Below, piece after piece: positions 7,801 through 15,999 of a stretch of 39,107 nucleotides of DNA. The notes under the pieces were generated by a model. It searched no databases, was not told the origin of the DNA, and worked only from the letters and a program-made list of their open reading frames with translations. Numbering within the stretch: the stretch's first letter is position 1; every line of letters starts with the position of its first letter. The DNA comes from an uncultured Bacteroidia bacterium. Its GTDB lineage: Bacteria > Bacteroidota > Bacteroidia > J057 > CALLMJ01. Position numbers and translations under genes: made by a program. Location: assembly GCA_938005475.1 (NCBI GenBank), contig CALLNY010000021.1, forward strand, positions 1 through 39,107, written 5' to 3'.

Positions 7801-9773
7801 AAGGCTATCATAAAAGGATATTTACCATAGTTCAGGTAATTATGAGCCGAATCAATTTCTATGTCATAGATATTTGCGGAGGAATGCCCAAAGAAAGTAA
7901 TTAAACTTACACCATTATTGATTGTATTTTTTATGTCAATGGTATTAGGACCGATGACAGCGCCCGTACTTTTTTGGTGATAAAAAATATTTCCTGCAAA
8001 AGGGAATCCTTCAAAAATAGGCTCATAAACTCCTTCTAAATAGTAACGGATAGCATTTTGTTCACTTTGGTTTTGCCCGCCTCCTAAATGAAGCCCATTT
8101 TTCATCCAAGGCTGAAACTCGGTATGTTCGTATTCATTGATTTTATCGAGATAGGCTTTGCCTTGTATATTGTTATTTACGTTAATTCTACCGATAGGGA
8201 CATGGATAATATTATCAACGGTATCCATTTGGAAATTAGAGACAAATTCAAAATCACAAGCGGGTTGCCCCCAGGTAAGCACTTGCATTCTACGGGTTCC
8301 TCGTACTTCGTAAAGCCCTTTGCCCCATAAGAAAATATATTTAGGTTTGATGTTCCAGTTCTGCAAGGCCGTCATTACGAATCGCTTAATGGCAAGCGGT
8401 GTAGGACAACCATATCCAAATTCATCATAAATTTGTTCATTGACTACTACTTTCGTAGAAAAACGATTTACGGTATTGGTATCTCTATACGTTGCGTATT
8501 CTTGTGCGGACGCAAGTAATCGTTTATTGGTGATAATGACGAATTCTGCACCTGCACTAGGGTCTGACAAGTTAACATAATCATGAGGGCTTATAAGGAT
8601 GCTGGAGTCTGCTAAGGTTCCCATTCCTGAACGCGTAGAATAAAAGAAATTGACAGTATCGGCGAGGAGTTTAGGGACTACAAAGCGTGCAGTAGCACCA
8701 GAACCTGTTCCCACAATGCGGGTATAAGTAGATAAATCGTATAAAATGAATTCTTCATTTGAGTTAATGGTAGCACCTGTAAATTCAAAAGTAGATTTTC
8801 CGGCGGCAGTATTGACCCATTGGAAAGCTATTGAACTATCGCCATTCAAAGCAAATGTACGGTCATAAGTAATAGAAATCCAGCAAATTGCATTATTTTC
8901 AGGAGTACCATTATAAGTTAAACCACTGGGAATAATTTTTACATTTGTATTAGGACTAGCAATATCATTGATAGTACCTTGAAGTTCAATGGTTTTAATG
9001 TAAATATTTTGGGTGGAGTAAGTAGTAAAAACATTACCCATTTCTACGCGAATGTTATGTTGCCCATCTGAGACGCCTGTAATGCGTACTTGGGTTTTTA
9101 CAGGATTGATAGAAGCAGTGTAAGGATTTGGGGTAGGAATAGTTTGATTGCGAGTAGAATTGAAAATTCCTCCAATATATCCCTCGCCCGTGATGTAGTT
9201 AGTGTTTTCATTGTAGTGTGCACCTCTTGCACCTAAATAATAAAAAGTGGTATAATTTACACGTGAGGTAAATAACATATGGGTTTGCGTAGGATAATTA
9301 GAATAATTTTGTTCAAAAAAGTTTTGATAACGAAGTCCCGCTTGGTTATTCCATGTTAAAAAATAAGCTGAAGTATCCGTAAAAAGGCTAAACTGGTCAT
9401 TGGGTTGTTGTTCGGGGTCCACAAAATTTAGGAAAGGATGTCGATACAGATATTTATCATCCTGCCCATCCCATTTCTGACCATAGAACTCAATAAAATC
9501 ATTACCATCCAAAATTGCGGGGTTACCACTGTTTTCTACGTAGATTGGAATTTCCTGTCCCTTAAAAAACATATGTAAGTTTGTAGGATTAGCAGTAGGA
9601 GGTAAATTTAGTTCTGAAGCGTACAAACGGTAAATCCTATTTTTTGCAACTTTCAATTTTATATAAGTTTGAGAAGGTATCCACCATTGATTGGCAGTTG
9701 GAAAATTTTGAGCAAGTGAATTTATAGTGTAGATAAAAAGTAATAATGCAATACCAATATGATTTTTTCGCAT
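4842..9773 (-). CDS. porU: Type IX secretion system sortase PorU (C25 peptidase family)
   Basis: PorU is the cell-surface gingipain-like cysteine peptidase of the T9SS. It removes the C-terminal signal of cargo proteins and attaches them to A-LPS. This protein has 1643 residues, at the long end for the family. It begins with a signal peptide (MRKNHIGIALLLF ... SLAQ). The middle holds the C25 catalytic dyad: His630 in TFFGHSSAN and Cys660 in IALGCYSGNF, 30 residues apart as in gingipain-type enzymes. The C-terminal 90 residues are a CTD/FlgD-like beta domain (YPNPFSTQTRFVYTL ... WDGTDEFGDRLANGVYLYRV). An upstream TTG at 9791 would add six residues, but the ATG at 9773 gives the cleaner signal peptide. 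PorV, its usual partner, is not adjacent. Downstream is a nucleoside kinase of unrelated function. Confidence 0.92.
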   Translation of the reverse strand: MRKNHIGIALLLFIYTINSLAQNFPTANQWWIPSQTYIKLKVAKNRIYRLYASELNLPPTANPTNLHMFFKGQEIPIYVENSGNPAILDGNDFIEFYGQKWDGQDDKYLYRHPFLNFVDPEQQPNDQFSLFTDTSAYFLTWNNQAGLRYQNFFEQNYSNYPTQTHMLFTSRVNYTTFYYLGARGAHYNENTNYITGEGYIGGIFNSTRNQTIPTPNPYTASINPVKTQVRITGVSDGQHNIRVEMGNVFTTYSTQNIYIKTIELQGTINDIASPNTNVKIIPSGLTYNGTPENNAICWISITYDRTFALNGDSSIAFQWVNTAAGKSTFEFTGATINSNEEFILYDLSTYTRIVGTGSGATARFVVPKLLADTVNFFYSTRSGMGTLADSSILISPHDYVNLSDPSAGAEFVIITNKRLLASAQEYATYRDTNTVNRFSTKVVVNEQIYDEFGYGCPTPLAIKRFVMTALQNWNIKPKYIFLWGKGLYEVRGTRRMQVLTWGQPACDFEFVSNFQMDTVDNIIHVPIGRINVNNNIQGKAYLDKINEYEHTEFQPWMKNGLHLGGGQNQSEQNAIRYYLEGVYEPIFEGFPFAGNIFYHQKSTGAVIGPNTIDIKNTINNGVSLITFFGHSSANIYDIEIDSAHNYLNYGKYPFMIALGCYSGNFAIYGNSFGEHFTLEPRRGCIGYLSSSGAGYLTPLGEESKFFYDIAYRDSVGLAVGNIIKEKFRRIESTFPHNQTFTNHSKTTNLQCDPALRLYAPKLPDLAISQQDITFIPNDLTAQNNQFKIQVVIHNYGLALAPTDSFNLSIKQTILQTGQTLTHNITRLGGIISKDTAIVDITIPSGVDMAGPNIFEIFVDSNLEINESNENNNIVRYEKFIYSKLPVCIFPTEFAVINKDTVILKASTYSVTLTPTNYEFEIDTVWEFNSPMYRRSGIVLGTSFYAEWKVPYTLTDSTVYYWRVRLPDEAEVSNAYCLSSFKYIKGPKEGWAQSRPPQFFDNPTQKVSMDKIQRLWQFAPIKSRIRAEIASGGIRNLYQDGSWLTSLNLHGKHGVIYTIFNKNSLKPITFNLDYFYHEYLTYPNAPNQLASVIQNMRPGDYILIFFTGPGGNSQIETWNTSQIQALYSIGCSNQIQQLGQGKNFVVLGRKGAPMGSAIERYGDPIGVELEGFMYGNEYQGNITTKIIGPSNQWNDLIWDWYSLESANTDEIKVNLYGRNFQGQETLLLSNLSRGTYDLTNINPQTYPLLRLEAIIKDSLSRTAPQLDNWHVLYAPVPEALIDPTTIDYVFYKDTLHEGDSIYIALVARNITNIDMDSLLVRYEYKTALGDIVLMDTVRLKPLLGLSEYVFSRKLPTRILQSNGQYRSFIGLNYLRVTINPDFDQPEQYLFNNVYEKTFYVIEDKINPILDVTFDGKHIADGDIVSPKPEILIEVNDENQFLVLDDTTAVEIYLKKASETTPPARIFFGSGNQLEFIPASLPSNKAKIYFRPERFEDGEYILFVQGFDKKMNLSGKIAYQIKFKVINESAITQIINYPNPFSTQTRFVYTLTGAEIPEVFKIQIFTISGKMVKEIDLKANNDVYVGNNITQTTWDGTDEFGDRLANGVYLYRVILKMPGDQTIRTIDDKTKQYFNNGYGKMVIMR

Positions 9774-9799
9774 TTTGATGATAATCTTCAAACAAGCCT

Positions 9800-9832
9800 C
9801 TAATATACGACTTTTTACTTTACAACTGCAAA
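9800..9832 (-). promoter_or_regulatory. Candidate porU promoter
   Basis: On the minus strand, TTTG (9829-9832), 21 nt, then TATATTAG (9800-9807), one base off TAnnTTTG. It lies 26 nt before the porU ATG. Confidence 0.45.
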
Positions 9833-9907
9833 TAATTTGATTTTTTTTTACACATTTAATTCCCTTTACTTATTCTTTATCGAGAAAAGCAGTTGAACTG
9901 GAAGGAT

Positions 9908-9932
9908 GTGGAAAATAGCAATTTTTTTCCAC
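9908..9932. repeat. 8-bp inverted repeat between porU and recJ
   Basis: GTGGAAAA (9908-9915) and TTTTCCAC (9925-9932) pair perfectly around a 9-nt loop. It lies between two divergent promoters and ends 14 nt before the TTTG of the candidate recJ promoter. No gene terminates here, so a regulatory or structural role is more likely than termination. Confidence 0.5.
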
Positions 9933-9946
9933 CGCAGATTTTTATT

Positions 9947-9975
9947 TTTGATGCAATTTTGCTAGCATAAATTTG
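9947..9975 (+). promoter_or_regulatory. Candidate recJ promoter
   Basis: TTTG (9947-9950), 17 nt, then TAAATTTG (9968-9975). It is about 106 nt upstream of the recJ ATG, giving a fairly long leader. Confidence 0.5.
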
Positions 9976-10081
9976 TTTTATAAAAAATTGTATTTTTACG
10001 ATTTCTTACAAAAAATTGGCATGAGGGGAATGAAAAAAGTGAGTACTTTTTGTAACTGTTTGGTTTTGAAAAAGTAAGTAA

Positions 10082-11818
10082 ATGATAGATAATCAATGGA
10101 GATTAAAACCTTTACCCGAGCCTGGGGTAGTTCACAAATTAAAAAAAGAACTGGGCATAAGTAAGACATTATGCGAACTATTAGCGCAGCGAGGAATAAA
10201 AAATTATCAAGAGGCAAAACATTTTTTCTTGCCTAAGTGGGAGGATTTGCATAATCCTTTCTTAATGGATGATATGGATAAAGCGGTAGACAGAATTCTA
10301 TATGCTATTGATAACCATGAAAATATCCTTATTTATGGAGACTATGATGTAGATGGGACAACCTCAGTATCTTTAATGACCTTATTTTTTTCTGCTTTTC
10401 ATATCCCCGTAGAATATTATATCCCTGACCGTGAAAAAGAAGGATATGGCTTATCTGATGAAGGCATCCAATTTGCAATTCAAAAAAACATCAAATTGAT
10501 TATTACGCTAGATTGCGGCATTAAATCTATTGATAAAGCCCAAAAAATTGCCAAAGCCGGTATAGATTTAATTATTTGTGACCACCATCTACCTGGCGAA
10601 GAGCTACCCATTGCAGTTGCTATTTTAGACCCCAAAAAACCTACCTGCAATTACCCTTTTGATGAACTCACGGGATGTGGTATTGGCTTCAAACTCTGTC
10701 AAGCATTGGCTCCTTATCTTAACCAAAAATTTAAAGCTTACGTAGAACTCAAAAACTATGTAGACCTCGTAGCTTTAAGCATTGCCTGTGATATTGTGCC
10801 CATAAACGGTGAAAATCGTATCTTAGCCTATTATGGCTTACAAAAAATTCGTAAGAAACCTTTGCCTGGTATACAAAAAATTAAAGAACTCACAGACACC
10901 GAACGTAAATGGGATATCGCTGATTTAGTTTTCTTCATAGGCCCACGCATTAATGCCGCAGGAAGATTAAAACACGCTAAATATGCCGTCGAAGTACTTA
11001 CCGGACAATCAGAATACCTACAAGAAACTACCGATTTTTTAAATGAATCTAACGCCGAAAGAAGACATATCGAACAAAAAATTATTGAAGATGCTTACCT
11101 TTTCGTAGACAACAAATTAAAAGTAAATAATCATGATCTAAATGGTATCGTAGCTTATCAATCAGATTGGCATAAAGGTGTGATTGGAATTGTGGCTTCT
11201 AAAATGGTAGAAAGATATTACAGACCTACTATACTATTAACCTTCTCTAACGGTAAATGGGTAGGTTCAGGGCGATCCGTCCATGATTTTGATTTATATG
11301 AAGCTTTAAACGCTTGTTCCCAACACCTCGAACAATTCGGTGGGCACAAATATGCCGCAGGAATGACCATAACAGAAGATAAACTCCAAGATTTTATCCG
11401 TGATTTTGAATTGTATTGCCAAAATAATATCCAAGAACACCAAAAAAAACCTGTCCTCGAGATTGACCTTGAAATACCCTTCGCTAAGCTTACTGTCAGT
11501 TTCTTACAAACTATCGAACGCATGGAACCCTTCGGACCCGAAAATATGAGACCCCGCTTCCTTACAAAACCCGTCCGACTTAATTATTTCAGTATTCGCA
11601 ACGAAAAACATATTTTCCTCCGATTCCAACAAGACAACTACTCTTACGACGGAATTATGTTTAATATTGAAGACGATGAATTAGAAATACGTAAAAACTG
11701 GCTTAACCAAAACAACTATTTTGAGGTGGTTTATTCGCCTGAACTTGCTATGGATAAAAAAACTGAACAACGTTACGTCCAACTAATCATTAAAGATTTT
11801 AAACCTTTGAATATATGA
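10082..11818 (+). CDS. recJ: Single-stranded-DNA-specific exonuclease RecJ
   Basis: A 5'-3' ssDNA exonuclease of the DHH superfamily, used in RecF-pathway recombination, mismatch repair and base-excision repair. The 578-residue protein shows motif I D87-Y-D89-V-D91-G (GDYDVDGTTS), the DCGI motif, and the DHH signature D167-H168-H169 (CDHHLPGEE). The DHHA1 substrate-binding motif (FGGHKYAAGMTI, about 418-430) and a C-terminal OB-like domain (EPFGPENMRPRF onward) follow. All metal-binding residues are present, so the enzyme should be active. The stop codon overlaps the ATG of the next gene by 4 nt (ATGA at 11815-11818), suggesting translational coupling with a secreted protein, which is unexpected. 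RecQ, its usual helicase partner, is 7 kb upstream. Confidence 0.97.
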   Translation: MIDNQWRLKPLPEPGVVHKLKKELGISKTLCELLAQRGIKNYQEAKHFFLPKWEDLHNPFLMDDMDKAVDRILYAIDNHENILIYGDYDVDGTTSVSLMTLFFSAFHIPVEYYIPDREKEGYGLSDEGIQFAIQKNIKLIITLDCGIKSIDKAQKIAKAGIDLIICDHHLPGEELPIAVAILDPKKPTCNYPFDELTGCGIGFKLCQALAPYLNQKFKAYVELKNYVDLVALSIACDIVPINGENRILAYYGLQKIRKKPLPGIQKIKELTDTERKWDIADLVFFIGPRINAAGRLKHAKYAVEVLTGQSEYLQETTDFLNESNAERRHIEQKIIEDAYLFVDNKLKVNNHDLNGIVAYQSDWHKGVIGIVASKMVERYYRPTILLTFSNGKWVGSGRSVHDFDLYEALNACSQHLEQFGGHKYAAGMTITEDKLQDFIRDFELYCQNNIQEHQKKPVLEIDLEIPFAKLTVSFLQTIERMEPFGPENMRPRFLTKPVRLNYFSIRNEKHIFLRFQQDNYSYDGIMFNIEDDELEIRKNWLNQNNYFEVVYSPELAMDKKTEQRYVQLIIKDFKPLNI

Positions 11819-14412
11819 ACCGTTTGTATTATTTTTTCCTTGCTCTAATAAGCTTAAATAATCTTGCTTTTACACAAGTAACCTGGTTCGCTGAAACTAT
11901 TACCCGTGACACCGTCCAAATTGGGCGAAATCCCTCCTTCCTAATTGACTCCGCAGGTTTTATACATTTATCCTTCTGGGAATACGCTACGGACCGTCTA
12001 ATTTATGGTAAAAAACATATCTCCGATAACGAGTGGGCTTTTGAAAAAGTAGACTCCCTAAAAACAGGTGGTTATGTCTCTAAAATCAAATTAGACCCCT
12101 ACGGTAAACCGGCTATAGCTTACTTTGAAAATGTGAACGAGCAACTTCAAGTACGATTAGCTACTAAACATTTTCTTACTAACCAATGGCAAATTGATAC
12201 CTCTCTTCAACTCAACTGGGGAATCTATGGAACCAATGCGCTCAACGCTCCAGGATACCTACATGCCTCCATTGATTTTGATTTTCATACTGATAATAAT
12301 CCTTATTTAGTTTTTTTTGATGCTCGTTACTATCCTGAAACCCCTGAGTTCTACGGTTTAGAAATGTACTACGCCTATCCTAATAATGGCTCCATGACCT
12401 TCCAATCTTATGGAAATATACCCATGTTTAATCCTGCTATTACTTATCGCGAATGGAAAGCCGGTGCTAAATTCGGAGAGTTTTGTACAATTGTCAAACA
12501 AAAAAATGGTAAATGGTCTATTTTTACACAAGGAACCGGTAACGGCGAACTCTACCGTTTTACTACTCTCTCTAATCCTATTTTTACTAATAGAACCGTC
12601 ATAGATTCCTTTTTAAGAGTAAATCCCAACTTATCTGGTGCTTCTGTTATTCAAGAACACCGTTTGTTCTGCACCTTTGAAGGAATTTCAGCCACTGAAG
12701 CGGAAAATGAAGATATTCACATTTCCTATGGCTATTCTAATCTATATGGAAGAAATAATTTTTCTAATTGGTTTACTCAAAACCACTTGACCATGCAACA
12801 CATTCGTATTAAAGCGGATGGAGATATCGTTTACAATCCCATATTTCCTAGAGATTCAGTTTATAGAAACTTCACTAGCATTAAAACCGTGGGTTCCGAT
12901 AGTATCTTTATAACTTTCAATGAACCTAACAAGAATCGTTTAAGAATGGTCTATTCCACCGATACCGGCGCTACATGGGTGGTTAAAGATATTCAAACTA
13001 TGAACTACCCGGATGCTTATGCCCCTCTTTATATCTATCAGGATTCTCTTTACGTCATGTACTTCCATAACGATAACGAGCGTTTGGAAATGGCTACCTT
13101 ACCTTTAAATGATCTGAATGCCGCATGGATAATCAAGCCTGTCACGAAGTCCCAAAAAACAGGAACCACGCTTGCTTCACTCGTCAACAAAGTAGGAAAT
13201 GATTACCAAATCCACGTTGTTTATAATAACATTCCTACACGACAGGTATTGTACGCCAACAAAAAATTAGGTCAATGGAACTACGAAATAGTTGAAAATG
13301 CTCGTCATTGTACTTCCGCTGATATACAGTTAGACCCCAATGGTAATCCTGTTATACTCTACAATGATAAATTAAGTAATCTAACACGACTTGCTCGTAA
13401 AAATGGTAGTAATTTTACTTACGAAACCGTAAATCCGTCTATCGCAGGAGATTACATCAATCTCAAATACTCCCCCACAAAAGACACATTACACGCTTGT
13501 TTTTATGATTTGAGTATCAACTCGTTAGTTTATGCACGAAAAATTGGTAATAGTTCTTGGACCTTTGAATTTCCCGAAGTCATAGGAGTAGAAATTGCAG
13601 GTGAATTCCCTTCTTTAACTATTGATGGAAATGGTCTTCCACATATTGTTTATTATGACCGAAGAAATACTAAACTAAAACATGCATTCAAAACCTTGAG
13701 TAATTCTAACTGGCAAAAAGAAGATATTGTCTTTGATGAAAATATAGATCAAGGTAGTTTTTGTAAATCAGTTATTGGGCCGAATAATGTGATTCAGGCT
13801 TGTTGGGTGAATAAAAATGCTAATCAAATAGAATATGCGCGTAAGGTGTTAGGTTTATGGGAGCGGGATACAGTAATTTCTCAAACGGTTGGGTTAGTGG
13901 GTATGCCGTTAGCTATGACTACTGATGATAGTTCTTCTGCGTGGATTTGTTACAACGTGCAAAATGCTTTGCCTGAGGTTCGTATTGCTAAAAAAGGATT
14001 TAATCAAACAGATTGGGGTTCTATTCCTGTCGGCAAAAACAATTTTCAGTTAGGGAATGTATTTGATTTTGAACTTATAGATACGCTTGTCTTTATTGCA
14101 GGTAGAACCAATAAAGAAAACGAACTTGGTACAGGACTATTAACTGGTATTTTAAGTTTTACTGTGGTCTCTAATGGGTCCGAAATTCCTATACAATTAA
14201 GTATCTATCCTAATCCTTTCTTTAATCAACTTTTTGTAGAGGTATCAGGATTGATACCTTACAGAGAAAAAATCCAAATTCTTGATTTGAACGGTAAGCA
14301 GTGGTTAGAGAAAGAATTAGAACCTAAAACCACATTAAATTTAGAATTACTACCGTCAGGAGTGTATTTAATAAAGATAGGAACTACTGTTCAAAAAATT
14401 ATTAAGTTGTAA
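11815..14412 (+). CDS. Secreted protein with T9SS C-terminal sorting domain
   Basis: An 865-residue exported protein. It starts with a Sec signal peptide (MNRLYYFFLALISLNNLAFTQ). The body is long and beta-rich with repeated motifs of the type W-A-F/F-E-K-V-D, G-N-P-V-I-L-Y and L-P-H-I-V-Y-Y-D, as in sialidase or BNR-like beta-propeller repeats, although no Asp-box is certain. The last 70 residues are a type A T9SS sorting domain: LSIYPNPFFNQLFVEVSG, then IQILDLNGKQ, then LPSGVYLIKIGT (about 795-860). It should therefore pass through the T9SS and be processed by PorU, encoded on the other strand nearby. The ATG overlaps the recJ stop and comM begins 15 nt after its stop. Function and ligand are unknown. 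Confidence 0.88.
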   Translation: MNRLYYFFLALISLNNLAFTQVTWFAETITRDTVQIGRNPSFLIDSAGFIHLSFWEYATDRLIYGKKHISDNEWAFEKVDSLKTGGYVSKIKLDPYGKPAIAYFENVNEQLQVRLATKHFLTNQWQIDTSLQLNWGIYGTNALNAPGYLHASIDFDFHTDNNPYLVFFDARYYPETPEFYGLEMYYAYPNNGSMTFQSYGNIPMFNPAITYREWKAGAKFGEFCTIVKQKNGKWSIFTQGTGNGELYRFTTLSNPIFTNRTVIDSFLRVNPNLSGASVIQEHRLFCTFEGISATEAENEDIHISYGYSNLYGRNNFSNWFTQNHLTMQHIRIKADGDIVYNPIFPRDSVYRNFTSIKTVGSDSIFITFNEPNKNRLRMVYSTDTGATWVVKDIQTMNYPDAYAPLYIYQDSLYVMYFHNDNERLEMATLPLNDLNAAWIIKPVTKSQKTGTTLASLVNKVGNDYQIHVVYNNIPTRQVLYANKKLGQWNYEIVENARHCTSADIQLDPNGNPVILYNDKLSNLTRLARKNGSNFTYETVNPSIAGDYINLKYSPTKDTLHACFYDLSINSLVYARKIGNSSWTFEFPEVIGVEIAGEFPSLTIDGNGLPHIVYYDRRNTKLKHAFKTLSNSNWQKEDIVFDENIDQGSFCKSVIGPNNVIQACWVNKNANQIEYARKVLGLWERDTVISQTVGLVGMPLAMTTDDSSSAWICYNVQNALPEVRIAKKGFNQTDWGSIPVGKNNFQLGNVFDFELIDTLVFIAGRTNKENELGTGLLTGILSFTVVSNGSEIPIQLSIYPNPFFNQLFVEVSGLIPYREKIQILDLNGKQWLEKELEPKTTLNLELLPSGVYLIKIGTTVQKIIKL

Positions 14413-14427
14413 ATTAAGTAATTCGAT

Positions 14428-15966
14428 ATGTTAGTAAAAACGCATGGTTGCTCGGTGATAGGAGTAATTGCAATACCTATTTATGTAGAAGTAAATATAG
14501 GGGGTAGTTTTGGTTATGCGATGGTGGGTTTGCCAGATAGTGCGGTGAAGGAGAGTCGTGAAAGGGTTGAGACCGCCATTCGCAATAATGGATATGAATT
14601 TCCGCGGGGAAAAATAACCATCAATTTAGCCCCTGCGGACGTCCGTAAAGAAGGTTCTGCTTTTGATTTAACAATTGCCATCGGAATTTTAGCCGCTAGT
14701 AGGCAAATGTCTGCTAATAAATTGCATGAGTACTTAATTCTCGGAGAACTTTCATTAGATGGTTCTTTACAACCTATCAAAGGAGCGTTACCTATTGCTA
14801 TTGAAGCGAGGAAAAAAGGATATAAAGGTTTTATTTTACCTGCTCAGAACGCAGATGAGGCTGGTATTGTAAACCAATTAGAAGTTATACCTGTTGAAAA
14901 TTTAAAACAAGCGGTAGACTTTCTCAATGGAACGCATTTTATACAGCCACATGCTTTAGATACGCGAGAGCTTTTTTCGTTTCAACAAGAAACGATGGAG
15001 GTAGATTTTTCAGAAGTGAAAGGGCAGGAGAATTTGAAAAGAGGGTTAGAGGTTGCGGCGGCTGGAGGGCACAACGTGATAATGATAGGTCCACCTGGCT
15101 CAGGAAAAACCATGTTAGCAAGGCGTTTCCCTACAATTTTACCCCCTTTGACGCTTCAAGAAGCACTCGAAACCACAAAAATCCATTCTGTTGCTGGTAA
15201 ATTAAAAAATCAAAAAGGACTTATCGCACATAGACCTTTTCGTTCTCCCCATCATACAATATCAGATGTAGCGTTAGTAGGCGGAGGTAATCACCCCCAA
15301 CCTGGTGAAATTTCTCTAGCCCATAATGGTGTATTATTTTTAGACGAACTGCCCGAATTCAAAAGGCAGGTCTTAGAAGTCATGAGGCAACCGCTGGAAG
15401 ATAGAGTAATTACCATTTCCCGCGCTAAATTCACTATTGAATACCCTTGTAACTTTATGTTAGTGGCCAGTATGAACCCCTGCCCCTGTGGCTTTTATAA
15501 CCATCCCACAAAATCCTGCTCCTGTACTCCCCCTATCGTAGAAAAATATTTAAGCAGAGTATCAGGTCCCCTTTTAGATAGAATAGATATTCACTTAGAA
15601 GTAACCCCTGTAAATTTTGAAGAACTCACCTATAAACGAAAATTAGAAAGTAGCCAAGAAATTCGTAAAAGAGTTATACAAGCAAGAAATATTCAGGTTG
15701 AACGATATAAAAATTTAAAAGGGATTTACTCCAATGCTATGCTAACAGGAAAACTAATTCATGAATATTGTTCGTTAGATTCGGTAAGTGAAAAATTATT
15801 AAAAACTGCAATGGAAAAATTGGATTTATCTGCAAGAGCTTATGATAGGATTCTAAAAGTATCTAGGACGATAGCGGATTTAGCAGGTAGTGAACAAATC
15901 AAAGTGGAGCATGTTGCAGAAGCGATACATTATCGCAGTTTGGATAGAAGTTATTGGAAAACCTAA
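14428..15966 (+). CDS. comM: ComM/YifB family Mg-chelatase-like AAA+ ATPase
   Basis: ComM is a hexameric AAA+ branch-migration helicase that promotes integration of DNA during natural transformation; the family is also called YifB. The 512-residue length is typical. Residues 1-180 form the Lon-S5-like ChlI domain (GLPDSAVKESRERV, NLAPADVRKEGSAFDL). The ATPase domain has Walker A GPPGSGKTM beginning at residue 221 and Walker B GVLFLDELPEF. A Cys/Pro-rich insert (NPCPCGFYNHP ... CSCTPP) may bind zinc, and a C-terminal helical domain (LSARAYDRILKVSRTIADL) closes the protein. It lies 15 nt after the T9SS cargo gene, so it is likely in the recJ unit. Coding-strand base composition switches sharply from G-rich to C-rich inside the gene. 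Confidence 0.95.
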   Translation: MLVKTHGCSVIGVIAIPIYVEVNIGGSFGYAMVGLPDSAVKESRERVETAIRNNGYEFPRGKITINLAPADVRKEGSAFDLTIAIGILAASRQMSANKLHEYLILGELSLDGSLQPIKGALPIAIEARKKGYKGFILPAQNADEAGIVNQLEVIPVENLKQAVDFLNGTHFIQPHALDTRELFSFQQETMEVDFSEVKGQENLKRGLEVAAAGGHNVIMIGPPGSGKTMLARRFPTILPPLTLQEALETTKIHSVAGKLKNQKGLIAHRPFRSPHHTISDVALVGGGNHPQPGEISLAHNGVLFLDELPEFKRQVLEVMRQPLEDRVITISRAKFTIEYPCNFMLVASMNPCPCGFYNHPTKSCSCTPPIVEKYLSRVSGPLLDRIDIHLEVTPVNFEELTYKRKLESSQEIRKRVIQARNIQVERYKNLKGIYSNAMLTGKLIHEYCSLDSVSEKLLKTAMEKLDLSARAYDRILKVSRTIADLAGSEQIKVEHVAEAIHYRSLDRSYWKT

Positions 15967-15999
15967 AAGGTAAAGCCTATTTTTAAAACTTCTATTTCA

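Larger units (their letters stand above)
9774..10081. other. Divergent intergenic region porU/recJ
   Basis: This 308-nt spacer contains candidate promoters for both flanking genes and a GTGGAAAA/TTTTCCAC inverted repeat (each annotated separately). I see no gene or RNA in it. The open frame crossing its right end is antisense to the recJ start and does not look coding. Confidence 0.6.
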
